Positions 50,858 through 60,402 of a stretch of DNA of 64,000 nucleotides are shown in pieces. The stretch's first letter is position 1. Each line of letters starts with the position of its first letter. The DNA is taken from assembly GCA_016716905.1 (NCBI GenBank), contig JADJUS010000004.1:744001-808000 (forward strand), given 5' to 3'. Under the pieces are notes generated by a model, which saw only the letters and a program-made list of their open reading frames with translations, was not told the DNA's origin and searched no databases. Both the position numbers and the translations under genes were made by a program. This DNA is from Acidobacteriota bacterium. Its GTDB lineage: Bacteria > Acidobacteriota > Vicinamibacteria > Vicinamibacterales > SCN-69-37.

Positions 50858-53346
50858 CGCGGCCGCGCAATGTCATCGGCAAGCCACGCCGGCGGGTGGA
50901 CGGCCGCGCGAAGGTCACCGGTCAGACGAAGTTTGCCGACGACATCATCTTGCCGCGCATGCTGCACTGCAAGCTGCTGCGGTCCACCGTGCCCCACGCG
51001 AAGATCGTGCGCATCGATACGTCGAAGGCCGCGGCGGTTGATGGCGTCGCGCTCGTCCTGACCGGCGAGTCGTTTCCGATTCCCTACGGCATTCTTCCCG
51101 TCAGCCACGACGAACATGCGCTGTGCCCGGATGTGGTGCGTTTTGTTGGCGACCCGGTCGCGGCGGTTGTGGCGCGCGACGAGGCCACCGCTGACCGCGC
51201 CGTACGTTTGATCGAAGTCGAGTACGAGACCCTGCGAACGTTCGCGTCGCCGGCAGACAGCCTGGCGTACCCCGAGCCGCGCATTCACGACTACGGCGAT
51301 TTTGGCAACGTGCACAAGGCTGTGGCGCTCCAGTTCGGCGACGTCGATGCGGCGATCGCCGGCGCAGACCACGTGTTCGACGACACGTTCTTCTTCGAGG
51401 GCAACACGCACCTCCCGATCGAGCAACATGCGACCGTCGCGACCAAGGATCCCGACGGCAAGCTGGTGGTCTACTCGAGCACGCAGACCCCGCACTATCT
51501 GCATCGGGCGTTATCGAAAGCCCTGGCGATCCCCGCCGCGCACATCCGCGTTGTGGCGACGCCCAACGGGGGTGGTTTCGGCGGCAAAAGCGATCCGTTC
51601 AACCATGAAGTGGTGGTGGCTCATGCGGCCATGCGCCTCGACAGGCCGGTGAAGATCGCGCTGACGCGCGAAGAAGTCTTTTATTGCCACCGCGGACGGC
51701 ATCCCGTGTTGATGCGCTTTCGCGCGGGCGTGACCAACGACGGCCGCGTCACCGGCCTCGATCTGCAGACGCTGCTGGATGGCGGAGCCTACGGGTCTTA
51801 TGGCGTGGCCAGCACGTTTTATACCGGCGCGCTTCAGACCGTGACCTACGACATCCCGACCTATCGCTTCCGCGGATGCCGGGTCTTTACGAACAAGCCA
51901 CCGTGCGGCCCCAAACGCGGCCATGGCACGCCGCAGTCGCGTTTCGGCCAGGAAGTGCAGCTCGACAAGATCGCCGAGAAGCTCGTCATCGATCCTGCCG
52001 ACCTGCGCCTCAACATTGTGCAGCCGCCCGACAGCCTCACGGCAAACTTCCTTCGGGTCGGCACGATTGGCCTGGCCGACTGCATCAAGAAGGTGGTCGA
52101 GCGATCGGGCTGGCGCGACAAGTACCGGAAGTTGCCCCATGGCCGCGGCGTAGGTCTGGCGTGTTCGTCATACCTCTCGGGCGCAGGACTCCCCATCAAC
52201 TGGAACGACCTGCCGCATTCGGGCGTGCAACTCAAGCTCGATCGCAGCGGCGGCGTCACGGTGTTCTGCGGCGCCACCGAAATCGGCCAGGGATCAGACG
52301 ATGTGCTGGTGGGGATCGTGGCTGAGGTGCTCGGCATCGAACCGTTTGATGTGCGCGCGGTGACGGGTGATACGGACCTGACACCGGTGGATCTTGGCTC
52401 GTACTCCAGTCGCGTGACGCTCATGATGGGCAACGCTGCCATTCAGGCCGCTGAACGTGCGCGCGAGTTGATCGCCGAGGGTGTCAGCGCGAAGCTCGAT
52501 ATTCCGAAGTCGCGACTGGTGTTTGCGGACCGCCGGGTATTCGACAGTGAAGACCCCGACAAGGGGACCTCATTCCGGGAAGCCGTCTGTATGGCCGAAG
52601 CGAAGTTCGGCACGCTCGGCACCACGGGTTCGTACACACCGCCGAAGTCGCCCGCGAAGTTCAAGGGCGGAGGTGTCGGTCCGTCTCCCACGTACTCATA
52701 CACCGCCTGCGTGGTCGAAGTGGATGTGGATCCTGAGACGGGCTGGGTGACCGTGCCGCGTGTGTGGATTGCCCATGACATCGGCTGTGCACTCAACCCG
52801 GTGCTTGTGCGTGGGCAGGTTGAGGGCGGCGTCTACATGGGCATTGGCGAAGCGCTGATGGAAGAGCAGGTCTTCCGTCGCTTGCCGGCGAAGCTCTCAC
52901 ACGCCCTCGTGCACAAGTTCCCGTCGATTCTGGAATACAAGAGCCCGACGTTCATGGACATGCCCGAGGTGTTCACCGACCTGATCGAACATCCCGACCC
53001 CGCCGGGCCGTTCGGTGCGAAGGAAGTGGGGCAGGGGCCCTTGCTGCCGATCATGCCGGCCGTGGCCAATGCCGTCTATGACGCGGTGGGTGTGCGCATC
53101 GACTCCATTCCCGTCACGCCCGAGAAGATCCTACGGGCACTCGAGGCGAAAGCGGCCGGCAAGGCGCCTCGCTCGGGGCCAGGGGCATTTCCCGAGATCC
53201 CCTGGCCTGAGACGCTGCACGTCACGCCACCGTGGGCGGGAGGCGACGGCCGGGCAGACAACGATCCGAAACGTCCCACCCATCGGAAAGTGGATGCCGG
53301 GATTGAAGCCAAGGCGGCCGGCATCACGAAGGAGGCCAGGTCATGA
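50854..53346 (+). CDS. Molybdopterin subunit, 4-hydroxybenzoyl-CoA reductase alpha-like
   Basis: 830 residues. GTG start. The N-terminal region begins RVDGRAKVTGQTKFADDI, then NGGGFGGKSDPFNHE, KPPCGPKRGHGTPQSRFG, and the catalytic end GPFGAKEVGQGPLLPIMPAVANAV. These match HcrA of the xanthine-oxidase family, which dehydroxylates 4-hydroxybenzoyl-CoA to benzoyl-CoA. No signal peptide, so cytosolic. The C-terminal 60 residues (EIPWPETLHVTPPWAGG...) look like an added tail. Substrate is inferred from the accompanying beta subunit. Confidence 0.82.
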   Translation: MTRPRNVIGKPRRRVDGRAKVTGQTKFADDIILPRMLHCKLLRSTVPHAKIVRIDTSKAAAVDGVALVLTGESFPIPYGILPVSHDEHALCPDVVRFVGDPVAAVVARDEATADRAVRLIEVEYETLRTFASPADSLAYPEPRIHDYGDFGNVHKAVALQFGDVDAAIAGADHVFDDTFFFEGNTHLPIEQHATVATKDPDGKLVVYSSTQTPHYLHRALSKALAIPAAHIRVVATPNGGGFGGKSDPFNHEVVVAHAAMRLDRPVKIALTREEVFYCHRGRHPVLMRFRAGVTNDGRVTGLDLQTLLDGGAYGSYGVASTFYTGALQTVTYDIPTYRFRGCRVFTNKPPCGPKRGHGTPQSRFGQEVQLDKIAEKLVIDPADLRLNIVQPPDSLTANFLRVGTIGLADCIKKVVERSGWRDKYRKLPHGRGVGLACSSYLSGAGLPINWNDLPHSGVQLKLDRSGGVTVFCGATEIGQGSDDVLVGIVAEVLGIEPFDVRAVTGDTDLTPVDLGSYSSRVTLMMGNAAIQAAERARELIAEGVSAKLDIPKSRLVFADRRVFDSEDPDKGTSFREAVCMAEAKFGTLGTTGSYTPPKSPAKFKGGGVGPSPTYSYTACVVEVDVDPETGWVTVPRVWIAHDIGCALNPVLVRGQVEGGVYMGIGEALMEEQVFRRLPAKLSHALVHKFPSILEYKSPTFMDMPEVFTDLIEHPDPAGPFGAKEVGQGPLLPIMPAVANAVYDAVGVRIDSIPVTPEKILRALEAKAAGKAPRSGPGAFPEIPWPETLHVTPPWAGGDGRADNDPKRPTHRKVDAGIEAKAAGITKEARS

Positions 53347-54374
53347 TGCGCCTCCCCTCGTACCGGTATCGCGCGCCGAAGACGGTGCAGGACGCGGCCG
53401 CCTGGCTGGCTGAGGCGCCCGGCGACACAATGCTCCTGGCGGGCGGAACCGATCTGATTCCCAACATGAAGCGGCGCCAGCAGGTGCCGTCCACTGTGGT
53501 GGGACTTCGCGGCGTCACCGAACTCCTGCGTGTGGACGACCGCGATGGACTGGAGATCGGCGCCGGCGTCACGCTGACCTCGCTTGTGCACGACGAGCGT
53601 GTGCACACGCGATACACCGGCTTGTGGCAGGCGGTGGGGCAGATTGCCACGCCGCTGCTGCGCAACATGGGCACCATCGGCGGCAACATCTGCCTCGACA
53701 CGCGATGCACCTACTACGACCAGAGTTTCGAATGGCGGCAGGCCATCAACTTCTGCATGAAGAAGGACGGCGACACGTGCTGGGTCGCAACGTCGAGCGA
53801 CAAGTGCCTGGCGGTCTCATCCACCGATGCCGCTCCCGCGCTCATTGCGCTGGGTGCGACTGTGCGTCTGGTGTCGGCAGCGGGCACCAGGGATGTGGCG
53901 CTGACCAACCTCTACGCGAACGACGGGATGCACTACCTGACGCGCCGCGCGGATGAAATCCTCACGACCGTCACGTTGCCGAAGGCCGATGGCTGGCGCA
54001 GCACCTACTGGAAGCTCCGTCGTCGGGGGTCATTCGACTTTCCAGTCGCGGCGGTCGCTGCCGCGGCTCGTTTTGACGGCGATCGCATTGTGGAGGCGCG
54101 TATCGTGCTGGGCGCCGTCGCCTCCCGCCCGCTCGAGGTGCCAGCCGCAGCCGCGCGCCTGGCCGGACAGCCACTCACCGACGACCTGATCGCGTCGGTG
54201 GCCGACGATGCGTACACGTTGGCGAAGCCGATGGACAACACAGACTTCGAACTGGTGTGGCGCAAGAAGACGGTGAGGTCGCTGGTCACCTCGGCCCTGC
54301 GCGAACTGCGGGGCGACGACATGCGCGCCGCGCGCACAAAACTCGCACGCCATCCACTGCTTGTCATCAGTTAA
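53343..54374 (+). CDS. FAD subunit with [4Fe-4S] loop, 4-hydroxybenzoyl-CoA reductase beta-like
   Basis: 343 residues. FAD-binding LLAGGTDLIPNMKRR and GTIGGN are standard for the CoxM family. Between them and the body lies an added loop with Cys 117, 122, 138, 146 and 155 (CLDTRC, FCMKK, DTCW, DKCL). As I recall, the 4-hydroxybenzoyl-CoA reductase beta subunit binds its extra [4Fe-4S] cluster with Cys at positions of this kind. This loop is not found in xanthine dehydrogenases. The gene overlaps the alpha stop (ATGA). Confidence 0.85.
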   Translation: MMRLPSYRYRAPKTVQDAAAWLAEAPGDTMLLAGGTDLIPNMKRRQQVPSTVVGLRGVTELLRVDDRDGLEIGAGVTLTSLVHDERVHTRYTGLWQAVGQIATPLLRNMGTIGGNICLDTRCTYYDQSFEWRQAINFCMKKDGDTCWVATSSDKCLAVSSTDAAPALIALGATVRLVSAAGTRDVALTNLYANDGMHYLTRRADEILTTVTLPKADGWRSTYWKLRRRGSFDFPVAAVAAAARFDGDRIVEARIVLGAVASRPLEVPAAAARLAGQPLTDDLIASVADDAYTLAKPMDNTDFELVWRKKTVRSLVTSALRELRGDDMRAARTKLARHPLLVIS

Positions 54375-54377
54375 GTC

Positions 54378-54622
54378 TCACCATGAAGGGCCATGAAGAT
54401 CCATGAAGGGTCTTCGTTTTGCAGAGGCACGCGTGTCATCGAGAGGTGCGCGTTTGGGGGCCCGGCTACGCCTGGGCCGCGCGATCGGAGGGAAGGCGCG
54501 AACGAACGCCGCAGTTTTGTTTTTCTGCGGCGTTCGTTCGCGCCTTCCCTCCGATCGTGGGTGCCGCCGAAGGCGGCACCCAAACGCGCACCCTTCATGG
54601 AGCTTCATGCCCTTCATGGTGA
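54378..54622. repeat. 245-bp nested palindrome
   Basis: Outer arms of about 33 bases with CCATGAAGGG repeats (54378-54411 and 54590-54622) pair with one indel and one mismatch. A middle pair GTGCGCGTTTGGG (54446-54458) and its complement (54579-54591) and an inner perfect 33-bp stem (54482-54514 and 54525-54557) lie inside with a T-rich 10-base loop. A small hairpin GGTGCCGCC/GGCGGCACC is at 54560-54580. This is the only content of the 312-bp gap. Confidence 0.85.
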
Positions 54623-54686
54623 AAGACCTGTCGTCAGAGACTCGGCGTAACGCCCGCCCAGTCGAGTTGGGTTAAGCTGGGCCGGC

Positions 54687-55556
54687 TTGGCCCATCGCGT
54701 CGCTCTCATCGCCGCTGTCCTGATGCTGGTGTCTCCTGTTGGCGCGCGCCAGGCGCCGCCGGCCGACCCGCTGACGGTCATGTCCTTCAATATCCGTTAT
54801 GGGACGGCGAATGACGGCGAGAACCGCTGGGAGAACCGGCGCGAGGCGTTGTTTGCCCTGATGCGTGCCGAGAATGCTGACCTGGTAGGCCTGCAGGAGG
54901 CGTTGTACGGGCAGATCCAGGAAATTCTGGCGGCCGTACCCGGGTACGCGGTTGCCGGTGTCGGGCGGGACGACGGCCGGACGAAGGGTGAGTTCTCGGC
55001 CATCCTGTTTCGGGCGAACCGCTTCACCTTGTCGGATGCGGGCACCTTCTGGTTCTCGGACACACCCGAGGTGGTGGCGTCCACGTCCTGGGGCAACACG
55101 ATCACGCGCATCTGTTCGTGGGCGCGGTTCATCGATCGAGACGGGCGCGCGTTCTGGCACTACAACGTGCACCTCGATCATCAGTCGCAGCCGTCGCGGG
55201 AGCGAAGCACCGAGTTGCTCGCCAGGCGCATCGCGGCGCGCGCTGAGCGCGGTGAACCGGCGATCGTGACGGGCGACCTGAATGTGGGCGAGTCCAATCC
55301 GGCCTTGACCGCGCTGGTCGGCAGCGCTTCGGCGCCGGGGCCGTTCGTCGATTCGTTCCGCGTGCTGCATCCTGATGTGAAAGAGGCCGGCACGTTTACC
55401 GGGTTTGACGCCACCCGTATCGCCGGCGACAAAATCGATTACGTGTTCGTGCCTCGCGGCACCGAGGTCCTGTCGGCCGCCATCGTCCGCACTGCCGCGA
55501 ATGGACGATCGCCATCGGATCACTTTCCGGTGACCGCGCGCGTGCGCCTCAAGTAG
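54687..55556 (+). CDS. Secreted endonuclease/exonuclease/phosphatase-family protein
   Basis: 289 residues with a signal peptide. MSFNIRYG, LVGLQEAL (catalytic Glu), the HYNVHLDH segment, VTGDLNVGE, and SPSDHFPVTA with the closing His are all parts of the EEP (DNase I-like) fold. Family members cleave phosphodiesters of DNA, lipids or sugars. TTG start 54687 is the only one ahead of the signal peptide; M at 54723 would cut it short. Confidence 0.83.
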   Translation: MAHRVALIAAVLMLVSPVGARQAPPADPLTVMSFNIRYGTANDGENRWENRREALFALMRAENADLVGLQEALYGQIQEILAAVPGYAVAGVGRDDGRTKGEFSAILFRANRFTLSDAGTFWFSDTPEVVASTSWGNTITRICSWARFIDRDGRAFWHYNVHLDHQSQPSRERSTELLARRIAARAERGEPAIVTGDLNVGESNPALTALVGSASAPGPFVDSFRVLHPDVKEAGTFTGFDATRIAGDKIDYVFVPRGTEVLSAAIVRTAANGRSPSDHFPVTARVRLK

Positions 55557-55568
55557 AAGGGTCATGTC

Positions 55569-56546
55569 ATGAAGCGAGTGCTGTCCATCGTGGTGTGCTT
55601 TGTCCTTGCCGGCGGAGCCTGGGTCTCCGCAGCGCAGAATCCACCTCAGGGTGCCGTCCCGCCCCAGGGGCCACCGGCCCCAGCGGTGAACGCCCCTCCG
55701 GCCCCCAGGGTGAACGCCCCGCCTCCGCCGATTGTGGTCGGCCCGCCGGCCCCGGTGCCGCCTGAAGTGGCCATCCCGCGTCCCACACCAGAAGAACTGG
55801 CGCTGGTCAACGACGCGGTGCAGAAGTTTGTCGATTCGTCTGAACCGTCCGTGAGGCCCGTGCTGAAGAAATTCGAGTCGCTGCTGTTGCTCGCGCCGCC
55901 ACTCCGGAACGTGGCCGCGACGTTCACGCAGACCGCGCAGCGCCGTGGGGCCCGGCATCAGGGGTTCGTCGAGATCGCGAAGCAGGGGAACATCGACCTG
56001 CTCTTGCACGGCGACTCGATCACGGATTGGTGGGTGCAGGGCGCCGAGAACACGGCGATGTTCGACAAGTACTTCGCCGGCATCCGCACCGCGAACTTCG
56101 CGATTGCAGGTGACACCACACAGGGCGTGTTGTGGGGACTCAGAAACGGCGAGGGCCAGGGGTTCCAGCCCAAGGCCGTGATGTTGATGATTGGCACCAA
56201 CAACAACGCGGCGAACACTGCACCGGAAATCGCCGAAGGCATCGGCGCTGTCGTCCTCGAGTTGCGCACGAACTTCCCGGACGCGAAGATTCTTCTGCTG
56301 GCGGTCTTTCCCCGCAGCGTTCCCGGGGATCCCATCCGCGACAAGATCGCGGAGGTGAATCGCATCATCGCCAGGCTGGACGATCAGAAACACGTGTTCT
56401 ACCTGGACATCGGTGCCGCGTTTCTCGACGACAAGGGGTTCTTTCTCCCCGAGACGTTCCGGCCCGACAATCTGCACCCGATCGCCAAGGGGTACGAAAT
56501 CTGGGGTGAAGCGATCAAGGCCAAACTCGCGGAACTGCTGAAGTAG
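55569..56546 (+). CDS. Secreted SGNH/GDSL hydrolase
   Basis: 325 residues with a signal peptide and a long Pro/Ala linker (25-75). The SGNH blocks are HGDSITDWW (Ser 150), IAGDTTQG (Gly 181), IGTNNN (Asn 211) and DNLHPIAKG (Asp-His), as in platelet-activating-factor acetylhydrolase-like esterases. Probable lipase or carbohydrate esterase. It follows the EEP gene by 12 bp. Confidence 0.87.
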   Translation: MKRVLSIVVCFVLAGGAWVSAAQNPPQGAVPPQGPPAPAVNAPPAPRVNAPPPPIVVGPPAPVPPEVAIPRPTPEELALVNDAVQKFVDSSEPSVRPVLKKFESLLLLAPPLRNVAATFTQTAQRRGARHQGFVEIAKQGNIDLLLHGDSITDWWVQGAENTAMFDKYFAGIRTANFAIAGDTTQGVLWGLRNGEGQGFQPKAVMLMIGTNNNAANTAPEIAEGIGAVVLELRTNFPDAKILLLAVFPRSVPGDPIRDKIAEVNRIIARLDDQKHVFYLDIGAAFLDDKGFFLPETFRPDNLHPIAKGYEIWGEAIKAKLAELLK

Positions 56547-56561
56547 CCGCCGCGGCCGTCG

Positions 56562-59486
56562 TCACCGGATGACGAGTGTCACGGTTCGCCCGTCTTCCCA
56601 GCGCCCGGTGCGTTCGAGCCACACGTATGCGGTGATGGCGTAGTGTCCCGGTGGCAACGAGACCGTTGACCTGAGTGCGAACTGATTGCCGGGCAGGTCG
56701 AGATCGGCGGCCCCCAGGAAGACCGGTCCACGCGCGCTGTCGGCCCAGACGTGCACCGCGCCCACGCCACTGCCGATTGACGCGTCAGGATCAAACGCCC
56801 ACCCTTCGACTCGCGCAAAGCGCTCGCTCAGGGCTGGCCAGCGCCCGCGCACAGGCGGCTCGCTCAGGGCGGAATCCAGGCTCATGCGCACCTGCGACTC
56901 GCCAGCCGTAGCCGTGCGTGACGGTGCGATGGTCACCTGGATTCCCGTTCGAGTGTCTCCGTGGCGGAACGCCAGCGTATAGGTGCCCACGTAGCCCGGC
57001 CCCGGAGCCCATGTGAACCGCTGGCCTTCGAGCACAGAGCCCACCGGCAGGTCCCTCAACGTCCCGTTCGCGACGAGGAAACCGGCGTCTGGCGCATCCT
57101 GAAACCACAACTCCAGCCGCCCCATCTCCGGAAGCCTGACGAGCCGCGCGTCGCGCGAGTTAGGTCGCATCCGTTGCCACGCACCCGCCCGACTGAAGCC
57201 GGTGCGACCCCACACGGTTCCACTCGAGGGCGCAGCCTCGGTCAGCGCTGATGCCGCCCCAAGGGCCATCGCCGGCTGATCCGCGCGCGGCGTGAAGGCG
57301 CCACCATTCTGGACGATGAAGAACCGCGAGCCGATGCCTTCACTTCGACCGGCAGAGTCCTCCACGCCCCACGCGATGGTGTGCAGACCGTTTGACAGGG
57401 TGGCCGTGTTCAGCAGGTAGGCGCCGATCGCACCGCGACCCGCGTCCAGGTTCCTGTGCCGCGTCGGGTTCGACGAGCGGGATGTGAGCGGCGGTTGGCT
57501 GACGACGTTGCCGAACAAGTTCGAGATATCGTCGTTGCAGTACACGCCGCCTGGTACCGGATTTCCCACGGTGCCGCGGCACTGGTCGTACGCGACCGTC
57601 GAAACTGGAACACCATCAATGTAGACCACCATGGTTGAGCCGTTGACGGGCATCACGATATCGACAGGACCGTCCACGGTGGTGTTGGCGTCCGGTGTAA
57701 GCACCCATCCGAAGTTCGCGACTGAACCGCTGACTGTTGAACCCGGCGTGGGCGTGTCGAGCGTGCCGAAGGGTTTCGCAATCGTGTCGTTGGCCATCGT
57801 GATCGACGTCGGCGTCGAGTAGGTCGGGGACCCCGCCACGTACGATCGTCCCAGCAGTGTGAGTTGACCGTTCAGATCGGTTGCCACGGCAAACAGAGTC
57901 ATCGGGCCCTGGCCGCCGGTGGTCTGGCCATTGGGCACGTGCGGCAGCATGAGCGTGAGGACCTGCATGCCCCAGCCCGCGCGATTCGCATTGGGAAACG
58001 AGGGGAACGCCGCCTCCACGTCGGGGCGTGCGCCTGGCAGGAATGCTGCTTCACCGACAAATACCATCGAGGTGCCTAGCACGGGCTGACAGCTTGCCGG
58101 GTTATCCACGCCGGTGAGGCAGTTCCGGTAGACCCTCACGTTCGCCACACCCGTGTCGTCCAGCGCCCAGCCGGTGACACCGATGGCGCCCACCACACCG
58201 GCCGCATTCTGCAGCGGCGTGTCCACCTGGCCGAACGGCGACAGCGAGCCGCCGATCGGTCCCGAGGCCGACGGGTCATGCGCAATCCTGATGATGGAAC
58301 CGTTGAATGAGACGAGATACAACTCGCCTGCGCTATCCCTGCCGAACGCGGCGATGTTGCCAGTGACGCCCGTGCCGCCCAGTTCCGCAGTGTGCTCCAC
58401 ACGATCGGTCACGCTGGCTTCACCCGCTCCGTCAAGCGCGAGCCCAACCGACCAGACGCGGCCGCTCACGAAGTCCGCGTAGAAGTATCGTCCCCGAAAC
58501 CCGCTGACCAGCCCGCTGCCCCGATAGACAAAGCCACCAGTGACGGACCGTCCTTCGGTGCGGGGGTAGTCGAGAATCGGATCGGTGAGCGGCAGGAAGG
58601 CCGGGGGCGTGTTCGGCAGGTAGGGCGCGAACCCCTCGCGCAACCGCCAGCCATAGTTGCGTCCCCCTTCGCCGGCGGGTTCGTAGTTGATTTCCTCACG
58701 CGCGCCCTGTCCGACATCGCCCAGCACCATGGCGTTTGTGCCTGCACTGCCGGAACCGGTGGCGTCGAACGTGAACTTCCAGGGATTACGGAGGCCAAAC
58801 GACCAGATCTCGGGCAGTGCGCTCCCGTCGGCAAACGGATTGCCTGCGGGCACCACGTAGCCTTCCGGATGCGAGTCTGCCACGTCGATGTCGATCCTCA
58901 GCATCTTGCCCAGCAGCGTGGTGGGGTCCTGCGCGCGATTGCCGGGGTCGCCGCCCGACCCGCCATCGCCCATGCCGATGTACAGATAGCCGTCGGGGCC
59001 AAACTCCAGGTGACCGCCATTGTGATTCGCAAAGGGTTGCGCGATGAACCGGCTTCCGGCCGGTCCACCCCAGCGCAGATCGAAGCGCGATGCCGGCTCG
59101 GCCCGCAGGGGATCAGAGGCCATGCGTGTGTAGCGCGCCACGACGGTGTGACCTGAGAGATTGGTGAAGTTGATGAACACCCGGCCGCTCGAGGCGTGGT
59201 CGGGTGCGAATGCGAGGCCGAGCAGGCCCTGCTCGCTCCCCGTGGACACGAGTGTCGACACGTCAAGAAATGGCTGCGCGATAACCACGCCGTTCTGCAC
59301 GACCCGCACGATGCCGCCCTGCTGTACGACGAACTGCACGCCCGGCAGTGTGGGATGCTGCACAAATTCAAGCGGTGAATTCAGGCCTGAGACAAAAACG
59401 ACCGATTTGACCTGGGCGGCCGCTGGCGACGCTGTGGCGGCCCACAGGCACAAGGCCATCACCATCATCTTCGTGTGCGTGCGCAT
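56562..59486 (-). CDS. Secreted PQQ-dependent sugar dehydrogenase-like protein with C-terminal extension
   Basis: 974 residues with a signal peptide. The first 420 residues are a six-bladed soluble glucose dehydrogenase-like propeller: GLLGLAFAPD, NHNGGHLEFGPDGYLYIGMGDGGSGGDPG, SFGLRNPWKF and YGWRLREG. The remaining 550 residues hold several beta domains with no family I can name (FSRAGAW, GPGYVGTYTL, WAFDPDASI). Usual PQQ dehydrogenases of this type are about 450 residues, so the extension is extra. Confidence 0.8.
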   Translation of the reverse strand: MRTHTKMMVMALCLWAATASPAAAQVKSVVFVSGLNSPLEFVQHPTLPGVQFVVQQGGIVRVVQNGVVIAQPFLDVSTLVSTGSEQGLLGLAFAPDHASSGRVFINFTNLSGHTVVARYTRMASDPLRAEPASRFDLRWGGPAGSRFIAQPFANHNGGHLEFGPDGYLYIGMGDGGSGGDPGNRAQDPTTLLGKMLRIDIDVADSHPEGYVVPAGNPFADGSALPEIWSFGLRNPWKFTFDATGSGSAGTNAMVLGDVGQGAREEINYEPAGEGGRNYGWRLREGFAPYLPNTPPAFLPLTDPILDYPRTEGRSVTGGFVYRGSGLVSGFRGRYFYADFVSGRVWSVGLALDGAGEASVTDRVEHTAELGGTGVTGNIAAFGRDSAGELYLVSFNGSIIRIAHDPSASGPIGGSLSPFGQVDTPLQNAAGVVGAIGVTGWALDDTGVANVRVYRNCLTGVDNPASCQPVLGTSMVFVGEAAFLPGARPDVEAAFPSFPNANRAGWGMQVLTLMLPHVPNGQTTGGQGPMTLFAVATDLNGQLTLLGRSYVAGSPTYSTPTSITMANDTIAKPFGTLDTPTPGSTVSGSVANFGWVLTPDANTTVDGPVDIVMPVNGSTMVVYIDGVPVSTVAYDQCRGTVGNPVPGGVYCNDDISNLFGNVVSQPPLTSRSSNPTRHRNLDAGRGAIGAYLLNTATLSNGLHTIAWGVEDSAGRSEGIGSRFFIVQNGGAFTPRADQPAMALGAASALTEAAPSSGTVWGRTGFSRAGAWQRMRPNSRDARLVRLPEMGRLELWFQDAPDAGFLVANGTLRDLPVGSVLEGQRFTWAPGPGYVGTYTLAFRHGDTRTGIQVTIAPSRTATAGESQVRMSLDSALSEPPVRGRWPALSERFARVEGWAFDPDASIGSGVGAVHVWADSARGPVFLGAADLDLPGNQFALRSTVSLPPGHYAITAYVWLERTGRWEDGRTVTLVIR

Positions 59487-59587
59487 GCTGTCTCCGTTTC
59501 GGGGCGGACACTTCAGTGTATCGGCCAATGGACCAGGCGCGTCAGTGCCGAACAGCACACAAGACTGCCCCCGGTATACTCGTGGCC

Positions 59588-60391
59588 ATGAAACGCGCTG
59601 TCCTTGCCCTCATTGCCACCGCGCTGATGTCGCCGGCGCAGTCCGCGCCGCTCACCATCGGAGAGACGTTCACGCTGGCGTCTGCGACGCTCGGAGAGAC
59701 CAGGCGCATCAATGTGTATTTGCCGCCGGCGTATACAGCGCCCGCAGACGCGCGCCTGCCGGTGCTGTACATGCCCGACGGCGGTGTGGCCGAGGACTTC
59801 CTGCACATCGCCGGCCTCGTGCAGGTGCTGACCGGCAACGGCACGATGCGGCCGTTCATCCTGGTGGGGATTGAGAACACCCAGCGCCGGCGCGACTTGT
59901 CTGGTCCCACCCAGAATGCCGACGATCTGAAGATGGCGCCGCGTGTGGGTGAGTCGCAGGCGTTCCGCACGTTCATTCGCAGGGAACTCATGCCGGCCGT
60001 GCGCGCACGATACCGCACCACCGATGAAACGGCGATCGTCGGTGAATCCCTGGCGGGACTTTTTGTGGTCGAGACGTTGCTGAAGGAGCCGGATCTCTTC
60101 AACACCTACATCGCGTTTGATCCCAGCCTCTGGTGGAACAGCGGCGGCCTGGTGAAGGCCGCGCCCGCGGATTTGCGCGTGAGCCGGGATCGCCGGCGGA
60201 CCATTTACCTGGCGACCAGCAGCGAAGGCGACGTGGATGCCACCGTGTCGCAATTGGCCGCCACACTTGCGGCCGACGGCAGCCCGCAGCTCACATCGAC
60301 CTACGTGAAATACCCGTCAGAGCGCCACGCCACGATCTTCCACCCCGCGGCACTTGTTGCATTCCGCGCGCTTTTCGCACCGCCCAAATAG
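59588..60391 (+). CDS. Secreted esterase (Fes/EstD-like, alpha/beta hydrolase)
   Basis: 267 residues with a signal peptide to about residue 20. INVYLPPAY, PVLYMPDGG, AIVGESLAGL (nucleophile Ser) and SERHATIFHPA (catalytic His) show an alpha/beta hydrolase of the putative-esterase family (siderophore, feruloyl or similar esters). It diverges from the PQQ protein across 101 bp, and converges with the cytochrome gene with 11 bp between stops. Confidence 0.82.
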   Translation: MKRAVLALIATALMSPAQSAPLTIGETFTLASATLGETRRINVYLPPAYTAPADARLPVLYMPDGGVAEDFLHIAGLVQVLTGNGTMRPFILVGIENTQRRRDLSGPTQNADDLKMAPRVGESQAFRTFIRRELMPAVRARYRTTDETAIVGESLAGLFVVETLLKEPDLFNTYIAFDPSLWWNSGGLVKAAPADLRVSRDRRRTIYLATSSEGDVDATVSQLAATLAADGSPQLTSTYVKYPSERHATIFHPAALVAFRALFAPPK

Positions 60392-60402
60392 AAGGCGCCA
60401 GT

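Noticed and set aside
54672..56477. 601-residue minus-strand frame
   Set aside because: Antisense of the EEP and SGNH genes, both with full catalytic motifs.
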